A DNA stretch of 64,000 nt. Source: Pseudoclavibacter sp. AY1H1 (lineage in GTDB: Bacteria > Actinomycetota > Actinomycetes > Actinomycetales > Microbacteriaceae). The stretch lies in contig NZ_PSXX01000001.1 of the NCBI RefSeq assembly GCF_002931055.1, forward strand, positions 744,001-808,000, read 5' to 3'. The position numbers and the translations under genes are program-made. Below are positions 25,961 to 34,744 of the stretch, one piece after another (position 1 is the first letter of the stretch; each line of letters opens with the position of its first letter). The notes beneath the pieces were generated by a model. That model did no database searches. It saw only the letters and a list, made by a program, of their open reading frames with translations, and was not told where the DNA came from.

Positions 25961-26749
25961 TCAGGCCTTGATGGCGTTCCGCTCGCCAGCTCTGACCGGC
26001 ACGCTGAGTCGGTTGTCGGCGGCAGGCGTCGGGCAGACGAAGTGGTCGCTGAAGGCGCACGGCGGCAGGTAGGCGCGATTGAAGTCGATCGTCGTCGCCC
26101 CGTCGGCCTCGGGGGCTGGGACGGTCAGGAACCGGAAACGGTAGCTCTCGACACCGCTCGTCGTGTCGGCGAACACGACTTGGAGTCCTGCCTCGGTGTG
26201 GTCGGCGTCGATCGAGAACGCCGAGCCGCCGAGCTCGAAGTCGAGCTTCCCGCCGAGGTCCTTCCTGGACACGTAGCCGTCCGCCTGGAGCACGTCGACC
26301 TGCTCGGTCGAGGGACGGAAGCTCGCGGACACGACGTAGTCGTCGTCGGGCTGGTAGCTGTCGATGCCGAGGAGCGCGGCTCGCCCCGACGCCTCGGGGT
26401 CGAGCACTCGGAGGGCGCGCTGATCGTCGCGCGCGAATGCCCGGAGGATGCGCGCACCGTCGCGGAGCTCCTCGCCCGTCTTCAGGGCCACGCGGTCGCC
26501 GACTCCGGAGCCGGAGGCGTCCACGTACCCGCTCTCAGCGAGCCCGCTGCCGACGACGGCGCCGTCGACGATGCTCCAGGTTCCCGCGACGCCCTCGAGT
26601 TCGAGCTCGACGCCGTTGGCGAGCCAGTTGGTCGCGACGAGGGCCGCCGGTCCGTACGGGGCACGGACCGCGCGCTCACGACTTTCGTGCCAGGCCGCCC
26701 AGCGTGCGCTGAAGTGATCTCCGGTAGTGGTGCTCTGCTGCGTGCTCAT
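25961..26749 (-). CDS. DUF1684 protein
   Basis: A 262-residue cytoplasmic protein with the DUF1684 hallmark near its end: DFNRAYLPPCAFSDHFVCPTP followed by NRLSVPVRAGE. No signal peptide is seen. It is the last gene of the ABC importer operon and its first 24 codons overlap the end of the FAD-protein gene by 74 bp in another frame; GGAGAGGGAAC precedes the ATG. The biochemical role is unknown to me. Operon membership ties it to whatever the importer takes up. Confidence 0.85.
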   Translation of the reverse strand: MSTQQSTTTGDHFSARWAAWHESRERAVRAPYGPAALVATNWLANGVELELEGVAGTWSIVDGAVVGSGLAESGYVDASGSGVGDRVALKTGEELRDGARILRAFARDDQRALRVLDPEASGRAALLGIDSYQPDDDYVVSASFRPSTEQVDVLQADGYVSRKDLGGKLDFELGGSAFSIDADHTEAGLQVVFADTTSGVESYRFRFLTVPAPEADGATTIDFNRAYLPPCAFSDHFVCPTPAADNRLSVPVRAGERNAIKA

Positions 26750-28718
26750 GCTGTTCCCTCTCCTCGTTCTCTCTGCTGATCTCGCCGACGAGTCTCAACG
26801 TACTCAGGGCGACGGCGTCGTTCTCGCGGAACGAGACGGCGTTGGTCCGGGGGCGGGAGAAAGCCCCGACGAATGGATTGGACGTGTACGGGCCGATGGC
26901 GAACCGACGGGGATGCGTCGTCCCGTCTGCCTGCACGATCCTCGAGTCCTCGCGGCGCACCTCGATGACGCCGGTGGCGAGGCTGCCCTCCGGGGTGGCG
27001 GCGATGCGCTCGCGCCCCTCGCCCGACTCGATGAGCTGCCTGAGCGCCAGGTTGTCGGTGTGGGCGACGTCGGCGTCGGGAAGCCAGGCGTCGATGAGCG
27101 CGCGGGCCGACACCTGTCGCTCGAGCGTCGTGCCCTTGGCCCGGAAGAGGCCTGCCTCCTCGTCCTCCCAGACGCGCAGCTCGCCGCCCAGGAAGTGCAC
27201 GACACCGGCCTCGCTGAGCGCGAGGAGCTCGTCGAGACGGTGTCCTGGCGGGCCGGACGCGACGTAGCTGAAGAAGCCCTTCCACCAGACGCGAACGTCT
27301 CCGGCGAGCGAGGCCGGCGACCAGTTGGGGGCATCCTGGAACTCGACGAAGGTCATGAAGGAGAAGAGGAGGGCGAGGAAGAGACCCTGGTTCTCGCTGT
27401 GCTGCTGGCTGTTCCTCCTGCGGAGGTCTTCGCGGATGTAGTCGTGGAGGGCGACCGACACCGAGCCGACGTCGGTAGCCGCGGCCCCGCGCAGGGGGTG
27501 GTCGAAGGTCTCGATGTCGAGCTCGTCGCTCGGGTCGACAAGCGCGGCGAGCACCGCCTCGTGGAGTTCGGGCGACTGCGCGGCGAATCGGTCGAGCTCG
27601 GCTCGGAACTCGACCCAGGACACGCGGACTCGGTCGGGGTGCCCCGTGAAGAGCTCGCGGTAGTAGCCGTGCAGCATCTCCTTGGCGAGGAGCGGCCAGA
27701 AGTGCGTCCGGAAGTCCAGGATCTCGTGCTCGGCGACGATCTCGCGGGCGATGTCCGCGGTGAAGTAGCGGGTCTCGAACGGCTCCCCCTGGAGCACGCT
27801 CGTGACCTTGGAGTGGTAGGGAACGCCCCGCCTGGAGCCGACGAGGATGCGCGGCTCGCGGCCGGAGGGACGGTACTTGAGGCGTCCCGGCTCGTCTCCT
27901 GGCAGGAACGCTCCCCCGCGCCCTTCGGTGAGCAGCACGAGCAGGTCGACGGCGGCGAGGCCGAGACCGCGGACGATGACGGGCTCCCCGGCTTCCACTG
28001 CACTGAAGTCTGCGTCTGCCGTGAACGAGGGCGGCACGTAGGCGAGGTCGTGGCGGGCCGCGAACTCGCTCAGCTCGGCGGTTCTCGTCCCTTCGTGGAC
28101 CAGGGTTCCGGAATGGCCGAGCGCGTACACGACGACGTCGACGGTGAGGCTGTCGCCCGTGTCGAGCTCGACGCGCTGCGCGCCGTTGTCGATCGTCGTG
28201 ACGCCCGTCACCTCCGCGGCATGGACGAGGACCGTCAGGCCCTCCGGCGCCGAGTCCGCCGCCTGCTCGAAGAACCAGCCCAGGTACCTGCTCTGCAGGC
28301 GCCTCGTGGGGAAGCTCGCCGGACCGAGTGAGCGCACCTCGTCGGCCACCTGCTGGTCCTCCGCGTCGAGGTCGTACCCGTCCAGCTCGCCGCGGCTCGC
28401 GAGCTCAGCCCATTCGACGAGGGAGGGGCCCTGCCTGACCGGGCCCTCGATGGTGCTCGTCTCGTCGGTGAACATGGTGACGTCGGCCGCCAGCGAGTTG
28501 AGCTTCAGGAGCCCGGACTGGGCGTCTCGCCAGATGCGTCCGGCTCCAGGCGGGTGCGGGTCGATGAGGTGCACGACAAGCGGGCCCGTGGTGTCCCCGT
28601 CGTAGTTGGCGACGATGCGCTCGAGGAGCCCAGCTCCGCGAGGTCCGGCGCCGAGGACCGCGATGCACCTGGCTCCCCTGGTGCTGTCGATGTCGATGAG
28701 CCTGGCCGCGGATGTCAT
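26676..28718 (-). CDS. FAD/NAD(P)-binding oxidoreductase-like protein
   Basis: A 680-residue protein with an N-terminal Rossmann motif VLGAGPRGAGLLERI (about 20-34), a GAGRIWRDAQ segment and a second nucleotide-binding stretch PVIVRGLGLAAVDLLVLL. It resembles the FAD-NAD(P)-binding family (PF13454) related to N-hydroxylating and other flavin monooxygenases, but the reaction is not known. ATG 28718 overlaps the ABC ATPase stop by 4 bp. Genes of this type often accompany peptide-type ABC importers and luciferase-like monooxygenases (recollection), as here. Confidence 0.8.
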   Translation of the reverse strand: MTSAARLIDIDSTRGARCIAVLGAGPRGAGLLERIVANYDGDTTGPLVVHLIDPHPPGAGRIWRDAQSGLLKLNSLAADVTMFTDETSTIEGPVRQGPSLVEWAELASRGELDGYDLDAEDQQVADEVRSLGPASFPTRRLQSRYLGWFFEQAADSAPEGLTVLVHAAEVTGVTTIDNGAQRVELDTGDSLTVDVVVYALGHSGTLVHEGTRTAELSEFAARHDLAYVPPSFTADADFSAVEAGEPVIVRGLGLAAVDLLVLLTEGRGGAFLPGDEPGRLKYRPSGREPRILVGSRRGVPYHSKVTSVLQGEPFETRYFTADIAREIVAEHEILDFRTHFWPLLAKEMLHGYYRELFTGHPDRVRVSWVEFRAELDRFAAQSPELHEAVLAALVDPSDELDIETFDHPLRGAAATDVGSVSVALHDYIREDLRRRNSQQHSENQGLFLALLFSFMTFVEFQDAPNWSPASLAGDVRVWWKGFFSYVASGPPGHRLDELLALSEAGVVHFLGGELRVWEDEEAGLFRAKGTTLERQVSARALIDAWLPDADVAHTDNLALRQLIESGEGRERIAATPEGSLATGVIEVRREDSRIVQADGTTHPRRFAIGPYTSNPFVGAFSRPRTNAVSFRENDAVALSTLRLVGEISRENEEREQHEHAAEHHYRRSLQRTLGGLARKS

Positions 28719-30379
28719 GCGATCGCCTCCAGGACGCGCTCGGTGGGCTTGCCCCCGGGGATGGCGTCGACGAGCGCTCGGGTGTACGCGTTGGTGCTGC
28801 GCTCGAAGACCTCGTCGACGGTGCCTTCCTCGAGCAGCTCGCCGCCGCGGAGCACGCCGACGCGGTCGGCGATCTGGCGGACGACCCCGAGGTCGTGGGT
28901 GATGAACAGGTAGCTCAGCGAGTGCTCGGCCTGGAGGTCCACGAGGAGCTGGAGGATCTGCGCCTGGACGGAGACGTCGAGGGCGGAGACGGCTTCGTCG
29001 AGGACGATGAGCTCTGGCTTCAGGGCGAGTGCTCGTGCGATGGCGACGCGCTGCCGCTGCCCTCCGGAGAGCTGCGTCGAGCGCCGTTGCGCGAAATCGG
29101 CGGGGAGCGCGACGTCGTCCAGCAGCTCGAGCACCCGCGCGCGGCGCGACTGCTTGTCGCCAACCCCGAAGGCCCGCAGCGGCTGCTCGATGGAGTCAGC
29201 GACGGTGAAGCGCGGGTCGAGCGATGAGTAGGGGTCCTGGTGCACGAGCCCGGTCCTGCGGCGGAAGGCTCTCAGGGCGCTGCCTCTGGCGCCGGCGACT
29301 TCGAGGCCGTCGAGGCGGATGCTCCCCTGGTCCGGTCGTTCGAGGAGCAGGGCGAGGTGAGCGGTCGTGCTCTTGCCGGACCCCGACTCGCCGACGAGCG
29401 CGTAGCTCTCGCCGCGGGCGATCGAGAAGGCGACGTCCTTGGTCGCGTCGACCCGTGCGCCTCCCGGCAGCCGGAAGGTCTTGCTCAGTCCCCTGACCTC
29501 CAGCACGGGGCGGCTGCGGTCGATACCGAGGGCGCCGGTGGCCGGCGCGAGCCGCGTCGAGGTCCTGGTGGGTGCGGCCGCGACGAGTCGCTTCGTGTAC
29601 GGGTGCTGCGGGTCTTCGAGGACCTGGGCAGCCGGGCCGGCCTCGACGATCGCTCCGTGCTGCATGACGAGGATGCGGTCTGCCCGGTCGGCTGCCACCC
29701 CGAGGTCGTGGGTGATGAAGAGCACGGCCGTGGATGCGACGGCGGCCCGTTCCGCGATGAGGTCGAGGATCTGGCGTTGGACGGTCACGTCGAGGGCGCT
29801 CGTCGGCTCGTCGGCGATGATGAGGCCGGGCGAGGCTGCCAGCGCGGCCGCGATGAGGACGCGCTGCCGCATGCCGCCGGAGAACTGATGCGGGTACTGC
29901 GCCGCACGCTTCGCCGCGTCCGGGATGCCTGCGTCCTGGAGGAGTTCGACGGCTCGCGCGCGTGCGTCCTTCTTGGTGGCGAGGCCGTGGATGAGGAGCA
30001 CCTCGGCGACCTGCGCTCCGACGGTCTGCAGCGGGTTCAGAGACGCCGATGGGTCCTGCGGGATGAGGCCGATGCGTGCACCGCGGACGGCACGCCATTC
30101 GAGCGGCGTCAGGGCGGTGAGGTCGAGGCCGTCGTAGCGGAGGGCGTTCGCGGTCACCGCGGTGCTCGCGGGGAGGAGGTCGACGATCGACTTGGCGACG
30201 CTGGTCTTGCCCGAGCCGGACTCGCCGACGATGGCGACCTGCTCCCCCGGGTACACGTCGAAGGAGACGCCGGCGACGGCGAGCGTCGTGGCTCCCTTGT
30301 AGGCGAGCTGGAGGTCGCGGACGGACAGGAGCGGCTGCGGTTCGCCGCCTGCCTGCTGCGTCAGGGGTGTGGAGGTCAT
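28715..30379 (-). CDS. Fused oligopeptide/dipeptide-type ABC transporter ATPase (DppD-DppF-like)
   Basis: A 554-residue protein with two complete ATP-binding cassettes in tandem, equivalent to fused DppD and DppF. Cassette 1 has GESGSGKTS, signature FSGGMRQR and ADEPTSALD. Cassette 2 has GESGSGKST, LSGGQRQR and LDEAVSALD, with Ala-Val in place of the usual Pro-Thr after the Walker B glutamate. Both H-loops (FITHDLG) are intact. The C-terminus has the HPYTK and NAYTRALVDAIPGG segments of peptide importers. It is coupled by 4-bp overlaps to the permease and the FAD gene. Confidence 0.93.
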   Translation of the reverse strand: MTSTPLTQQAGGEPQPLLSVRDLQLAYKGATTLAVAGVSFDVYPGEQVAIVGESGSGKTSVAKSIVDLLPASTAVTANALRYDGLDLTALTPLEWRAVRGARIGLIPQDPSASLNPLQTVGAQVAEVLLIHGLATKKDARARAVELLQDAGIPDAAKRAAQYPHQFSGGMRQRVLIAAALAASPGLIIADEPTSALDVTVQRQILDLIAERAAVASTAVLFITHDLGVAADRADRILVMQHGAIVEAGPAAQVLEDPQHPYTKRLVAAAPTRTSTRLAPATGALGIDRSRPVLEVRGLSKTFRLPGGARVDATKDVAFSIARGESYALVGESGSGKSTTAHLALLLERPDQGSIRLDGLEVAGARGSALRAFRRRTGLVHQDPYSSLDPRFTVADSIEQPLRAFGVGDKQSRRARVLELLDDVALPADFAQRRSTQLSGGQRQRVAIARALALKPELIVLDEAVSALDVSVQAQILQLLVDLQAEHSLSYLFITHDLGVVRQIADRVGVLRGGELLEEGTVDEVFERSTNAYTRALVDAIPGGKPTERVLEAIA

Positions 30380-31335
30380 GAGCGGTCTCCTCGTTCTTGG
30401 AGCCAGCGCGAGATGCGCGCCGTGGAGAGCACGACCGCGACGATCACGAGTCCGGGCAGGGTGGTGAGCCACCAAGCGGCCTGCAGGTAGTCGCGGCCCT
30501 CGGAGATGAGGGCGCCCCACTCCGGCTGGGGCGGCGGGGCTCCGAAGCCGAGGAAGCTGAGGGCGGAGATGGCGAGCACTGCGGCGCCGAACTCGATGGC
30601 GGCGAGCGCGAGGACCGGGGTGATCGCGGCGGGGAGGACCTGGCGGAAGATGATGCTCGGCCAGCGAGCGCCCGAGAGCTTCGCCGCCTCGATGTAGCCG
30701 GCGGTGGCAACCGAGAGGACCTGCGAGCGCATGATGCGCGCGAAGGCTGCGGTGGACGCGAGGCCGACCGCGATCGCGATGTTGAGCGTCCCGAAGCCGA
30801 GTCCCGTGATGATGGTGAGCGAGAGCAGCAGGGCGGGGATCGCGAGGATGACGTCCATGAAGCGCATGATCGCCTCGTCGACGAATCCCCGGAGGTATCC
30901 GGCGAGGAGCCCGAGGAGCGCCCCGGTGCCGAGCGCGATGACGACGGCGAGGCCGGACGCGAGGAGGGTGGTCTGCGAGCCGTGGATGAAGCGCGCGAGG
31001 GTGTCTCGGCCCAGGTTGTCGGTGCCGAAGGGGTGCGCGGGGCTCGGCGGCTGGAGGCGGTCGAGGAGGGTGCCGTTGATGGCGTCGTACGGCGTGAAGA
31101 TCGACGGCGCGATAGCCCAAGCGACGACGGTGGCGAGCACGGCGACCGCCAGGATGAGGGACGGCAGGCGCAGGAGGCTGCGGAAGCGCGCGAACGACGA
31201 CGACTTCACGGCGGCAGGCACGGGCTGCGGGGTCCGCTCGGCGGCGGCGCCGCCGGCACTGCCCGGGGCAACGTACCGCTCGGTGCGACTCAGCACAGCG
31301 AGGTCCGACGGCGGTGTGAGGAGGGGCTGGTTCAT
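30376..31335 (-). CDS. ABC transporter permease (DppC-like)
   Basis: A 319-residue inner-membrane permease with a Pro/Ala-rich cytoplasmic N-terminus, a first helix near 60-80, the PFGTDNLGRDTLARFIHG segment typical of DppC/OppC, and the EAA loop EAAKLSGARWPSIIFRQVLP that contacts the ATPase. Five to six transmembrane helices are expected. The start overlaps the preceding permease stop by 4 bp. Confidence 0.92.
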   Translation of the reverse strand: MNQPLLTPPSDLAVLSRTERYVAPGSAGGAAAERTPQPVPAAVKSSSFARFRSLLRLPSLILAVAVLATVVAWAIAPSIFTPYDAINGTLLDRLQPPSPAHPFGTDNLGRDTLARFIHGSQTTLLASGLAVVIALGTGALLGLLAGYLRGFVDEAIMRFMDVILAIPALLLSLTIITGLGFGTLNIAIAVGLASTAAFARIMRSQVLSVATAGYIEAAKLSGARWPSIIFRQVLPAAITPVLALAAIEFGAAVLAISALSFLGFGAPPPQPEWGALISEGRDYLQAAWWLTTLPGLVIVAVVLSTARISRWLQERGDRS

Positions 31336-32366
31336 GCTGCGACCTCGTTCGCTCGTGTCCTGCCGGGCTCCGTGGAAGCTGCGCCGGGCGCCGATGGGGG
31401 TGTCGGACGCCCCTTGGTCGCGGGGCGCTGCTTCGTGGAGTGCGAGAGGCGGGGGTCGACGAGCGGGTAGAGCGCGTCGACGATGAGGTTGGTGACGACG
31501 AAGATCGCGGCGGCGAAGACGACCGCGATCATGACGAGGGGGATGTCGCGGTTGGCGACGGCGGTCACGATCATGCGGCCGACGCCGTCGCGGGAGAAGA
31601 CGGTCTCGGTGACGACGGTTCCCGCGAGGAGCTGGCCGACGAGCACCCCGCCGATCGTGAGGGTCGGCAGGGCCGCGTTCCTGAGCGCGTGGCGCACGAG
31701 GATGCGTGTGTCGCCGGCCCCCTTCGCCCTGGCCTGCTCGATGAAGGGCCGGGCGAGGGTCTCGTGCAGGCTGCGGGTGAGCACCTGGGCAAGGTAGGCG
31801 CCGGTTGGGATCGAGAGCGTCAGCGCCGGGAGGATGAGCCCCACGAACCCCGTGCTGCCGAAGGCTGGCACCCAGCCGAGCTGGAAGGAGAAGACCTGCA
31901 GGAGCAGGAGCCCGAGCCAGAACGTCGGAACCGCGATGGCGAGGGAGGGCAGCGATTGGAGGATGCCGCGCAGCCAGGAGGATCGGATGAGGTTGCTGAC
32001 GAGCGCGAGTCCGATGCCGCCGATGACGGACAGCACGAGGGCCGCCCCGGCGAGGGTTGCCGTCGACGGGAGCGCGCGGGCGAGCACCTCGGTGGCGGGG
32101 ATGCCGTTCTGCACGGAGCTGCCGAAGTCGAGGACCAGGGCTCCCCCGAGGGCGGCCAGGTACTGCTCGTGGAACGGAGCGTCGAGCCCGAGCTCCGCTC
32201 TCAGCGCCTCGATGGCGGCCGGGTCGGCGGCCCCCTCTCCGCCGCCGGCCGCGGCCACGGCCGCCGCGTCGCCCGGGAGGAGGTAGAGGAGGAGGAACGA
32301 CAGGGTGAAGGCCGCCCAGAGGACCAGGATCCCCAGGGCGAGCCTCCACGCGAAGTAGCGAGCCAT
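31332..32366 (-). CDS. ABC transporter permease (DppB-like)
   Basis: A 344-residue permease partner with an N-terminal helix (FAWRLALGILVLWAAFTLSF), the ELGLDAPFHEQYLAAL periplasmic segment of DppB/OppB proteins, an EAA loop (EQARAKGAGDTRILVRHALRNA) and about six helices. The C-terminal tail past residue 310 is Pro/Thr-rich and cytoplasmic. It lies 4 bp downstream of the substrate-binding protein gene. Confidence 0.92.
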   Translation of the reverse strand: MARYFAWRLALGILVLWAAFTLSFLLLYLLPGDAAAVAAAGGGEGAADPAAIEALRAELGLDAPFHEQYLAALGGALVLDFGSSVQNGIPATEVLARALPSTATLAGAALVLSVIGGIGLALVSNLIRSSWLRGILQSLPSLAIAVPTFWLGLLLLQVFSFQLGWVPAFGSTGFVGLILPALTLSIPTGAYLAQVLTRSLHETLARPFIEQARAKGAGDTRILVRHALRNAALPTLTIGGVLVGQLLAGTVVTETVFSRDGVGRMIVTAVANRDIPLVMIAVVFAAAIFVVTNLIVDALYPLVDPRLSHSTKQRPATKGRPTPPSAPGAASTEPGRTRANEVAA

Positions 32367-32370
32367 ACGG

Positions 32371-33972
32371 TTACTCCGCGGCCTTCCAGGCTGCCGAGAA
32401 GTCGAGCCTGCTGGACGCCTCGAACTGCACTCCCTGGACGCCGGGCGCCTGGACGAGGTTCGTGGAGAGCTGGATGACGGGGACGGCGTAGCCCTCCTCG
32501 AGCAGCTGGGTGACAGCCGCGTCGACCTCGGTCTGGCGCGCATCCGCATCGACGATGGCGGCCTGCGAGTTGAGCACCTCGTCGATCGGGCCGACCTCGC
32601 GGTAGTTGTACTTGTTGCCGCCCTCAGCCGAGAAGAACACGCGGAGCGCGTCCGGGTCGGCGCGGGTGATGTTCGCCCAGGTGAACGGCTGCGTGCCGTC
32701 GTTGATCGCGGTCACGTCGGCGATGGGGGCCTCGCGGAGCTGGAGGTCGATGCCGACGGCGGCGAGCTGGACCTGCACCTGCTCGAGGACGTTGGTGGTC
32801 GGCTGCCAGTAGGCGAGCTCGAAGCTCAGCTTCTGGCCGTCCTTCTCGCGGATGCCGTCCGCGCCTTCGACCCAGCCGGCTTCGTCGAGCAGCTTCGCGG
32901 CGTCCTCGACGTTGTACTCGAGGATGTCGCTCTGGTCGCTGTAGTAGGGCGTCGACGTGGCGAGCACGCTCGTGGCCGGGCTGTCCTCTGGCGTCAGGAG
33001 GGCGAGAAGCTCCTCGCGGTTGATGCTCTTCTGCACGGCGAGGCGCACGTTCTTGTCGGAGAGGATCGGGTGCGAGGCATTCGGGATGAGGTTGTAGACG
33101 ACACCGGGGTTGGCACGGTTCTGCACGTTCGCGCCGGCGCCCTTGAGTGCGTCGAGGTCGACGAAGGAGACGTCGGTCGAGACGTCGAGCTGGCCGGACT
33201 GGAGCGACCCGGTGAGCGTCGATGCCTCCGGGATGACGGAGTACGTGATCGTGTCGAGGTAGGGACGCTCGGTGTTGCCGGTCGTCGAGGCACCCCACGT
33301 GTAGTCCTCGCGGGCGGCGAGGACCGTCTCGGCGTTGGGGGTGTAGCTCTCGACGGAGAAGGGCCCCGAGCCGATGAAGTCGCCGGCGCAGCGCGCTTCC
33401 TGGCTGAGCTTCGTGCTCTCGGTGGAGACGAGCCCGAGCGTGAAGGTGGAGGTCGCCTGCAGGAACTGCGCCGACGGCTCGGCGAAGGTGTAGGTGACCG
33501 TCTGCGGGTCCACGACGGTGACCGACTCGAGGCCGGCGAGGTACAGATTGCCGAGCGCCGACTTCGCGCCGAGCGCCTGGACACCCTCCGCGTTGGCCTT
33601 GACGGCTTCGGCGTCGATGGGCGTGCCGTCGGCGAAGGTCGGCCCCTCGGCGAGCGTGAAGGTGAACTCCCTCGCGTCGTCCGAGATCTCCCAGGATTCG
33701 GCGAGCCACGGAAGCACCTCGCCGGTCTCGACGTCCTGCGTCGTGAGCGACGCGACGGTCTGGCGGGCGATGTTGACGTTGTTGTTGTTGCCGACCTGGG
33801 CCGGGTCGATGCATCCGATGTCGCTGAGGATGCCGACGCGCAGGTTGCCGCCCTGAACAGGCTCTGCGTCGGCCGCCGCAACCGCTCCAGACTGCGACGC
33901 GCACGAGGCGAGCGCCATCATCCCGACCGCGGCGAGGGCGGCGGCGGAAAGCGGTCTGGTCGAGCGGGTCAT
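32371..33972 (-). CDS. ABC transporter substrate-binding lipoprotein (peptide/nickel family)
   Basis: Extracellular solute-binding protein, family 5, 533 residues, with a lipoprotein signal peptide ending in LASC (lipidated C24). The mature start, GGNLRVGILSDIGCIDPAQVGN, has a distinctive CIDPAQ segment. From memory this resembles the KPN_01854-type subfamily, associated with luciferase-like monooxygenases; a profile search would settle it. The ligand is unknown. AGAAGGAG precedes the ATG. It is the first gene of a six-gene operon that ends with the DUF1684 gene. Confidence 0.9.
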   Translation of the reverse strand: MTRSTRPLSAAALAAVGMMALASCASQSGAVAAADAEPVQGGNLRVGILSDIGCIDPAQVGNNNNVNIARQTVASLTTQDVETGEVLPWLAESWEISDDAREFTFTLAEGPTFADGTPIDAEAVKANAEGVQALGAKSALGNLYLAGLESVTVVDPQTVTYTFAEPSAQFLQATSTFTLGLVSTESTKLSQEARCAGDFIGSGPFSVESYTPNAETVLAAREDYTWGASTTGNTERPYLDTITYSVIPEASTLTGSLQSGQLDVSTDVSFVDLDALKGAGANVQNRANPGVVYNLIPNASHPILSDKNVRLAVQKSINREELLALLTPEDSPATSVLATSTPYYSDQSDILEYNVEDAAKLLDEAGWVEGADGIREKDGQKLSFELAYWQPTTNVLEQVQVQLAAVGIDLQLREAPIADVTAINDGTQPFTWANITRADPDALRVFFSAEGGNKYNYREVGPIDEVLNSQAAIVDADARQTEVDAAVTQLLEEGYAVPVIQLSTNLVQAPGVQGVQFEASSRLDFSAAWKAAE

Positions 33973-34037
33973 CTGGACTCCTTCTCAGCGGAACGCACCC
34001 CGATTGCGGGATCCGTCCCAGGTACGGGGATGTCCAG

Positions 34038-34043
34038 AGACTA
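34038..34043 (-). promoter_or_regulatory. Candidate -10 of the ABC importer operon
   Basis: TAGTCT on the minus strand lies about 65 bp upstream of the lipoprotein gene start, predicting a leader of roughly 58 nt. No clear -35 is visible, which would fit dependence on an activator. Confidence 0.4.
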
Positions 34044-34050
34044 GGAAGAC

Positions 34051-34074
34051 GGCCGCCCACTCAGGTGGACGGCC
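34051..34074 (-). terminator. Hairpin behind the alpha/beta hydrolase gene
   Basis: GGCCGTCCAC and GTGGGCGGCC on the minus strand pair around a 4-nt loop with one mismatch, 32 bp after the hydrolase stop, separating that pair of genes from the ABC operon promoter. Confidence 0.55.
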
Positions 34075-34105
34075 GAAATCTCAGGTACCAGGAGGACACG
34101 CAGGG

Positions 34106-34744
34106 TCACATTGCGCGGAGGAACCCGGCGAGGTCTTCCAGCTCCTGCGGCGAGATGCCGTGCGCGAGGCCCGGGTAGGTGTGCTCGCTGGCCGTCGCGT
34201 GACCGGACAGCCACGCGGTGGTCCGATCGAAGGTGGCGTCGCTGATGATCTGGTCCCGGTCCCCGCGCCCGAAGAACACGGGTGGACGGATGCTGGTGAG
34301 CTCCTCGTCGCCCGGCTGCTCGCCCTGCAGGGAGAAGCCGGAGAGGACGACCCCGCGCTCGAAGCGCTGCGGCTCCCGGCGCAGCAGCTGGGTCACCATG
34401 AGCCCGCCCTGAGAGAAGCCGATCGGGATGACGTTCGCGGCCGGTGCCGTGTTCTGGTCGATCCAGGCGAGCACGGCGTCCGTGGCCGCTGCGGCCTTGG
34501 CCGGGTCGGGCAGACCCGGGCGGTCGATGGGCACCCAGGCGTAGGAGCCGACCTCGGCGGGCGTCTCCTCGCGGAGGACGAGGGGCGCGCGCAGGGAGGC
34601 CCAGTCGAAGCCGTCGCCGAGGGAGGGCAGGAGGCTCGTGAGGTCGTCCTCGTGCGATCCGTAGCCGTGCATGAGCAGGAGGATCGGCCGCTTGCTCGAG
34701 GCGTCGATCGACGAGAGCGCCGTGCTGATCGCGAGCCCGCTCAT
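34106..34744 (-). CDS. Alpha/beta hydrolase (phospholipase/carboxylesterase family)
   Basis: A 212-residue serine hydrolase. The nucleophile elbow is GFSQGG (S111), the oxyanion region is LLLMHGYGSHEDD, and GRGDRDQII and GLAHGIS supply the likely Asp and His of the triad. The length fits the phospholipase/carboxylesterase group that cleaves small esters. The start overlaps the VOC dioxygenase stop by 4 bp, so the two act together: ring or C-C cleavage followed by ester hydrolysis is a plausible pairing (inference). Confidence 0.85.
   Translation of the reverse strand: MSGLAISTALSSIDASSKRPILLLMHGYGSHEDDLTSLLPSLGDGFDWASLRAPLVLREETPAEVGSYAWVPIDRPGLPDPAKAAAATDAVLAWIDQNTAPAANVIPIGFSQGGLMVTQLLRREPQRFERGVVLSGFSLQGEQPGDEELTSIRPPVFFGRGDRDQIISDATFDRTTAWLSGHATASEHTYPGLAHGISPQELEDLAGFLRAM

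Noticed and set aside
33973-34105. Riboswitch upstream of the ABC importer operon
   Set aside because: Only a short leader and one simple hairpin are present; no conserved riboswitch core was recognised.
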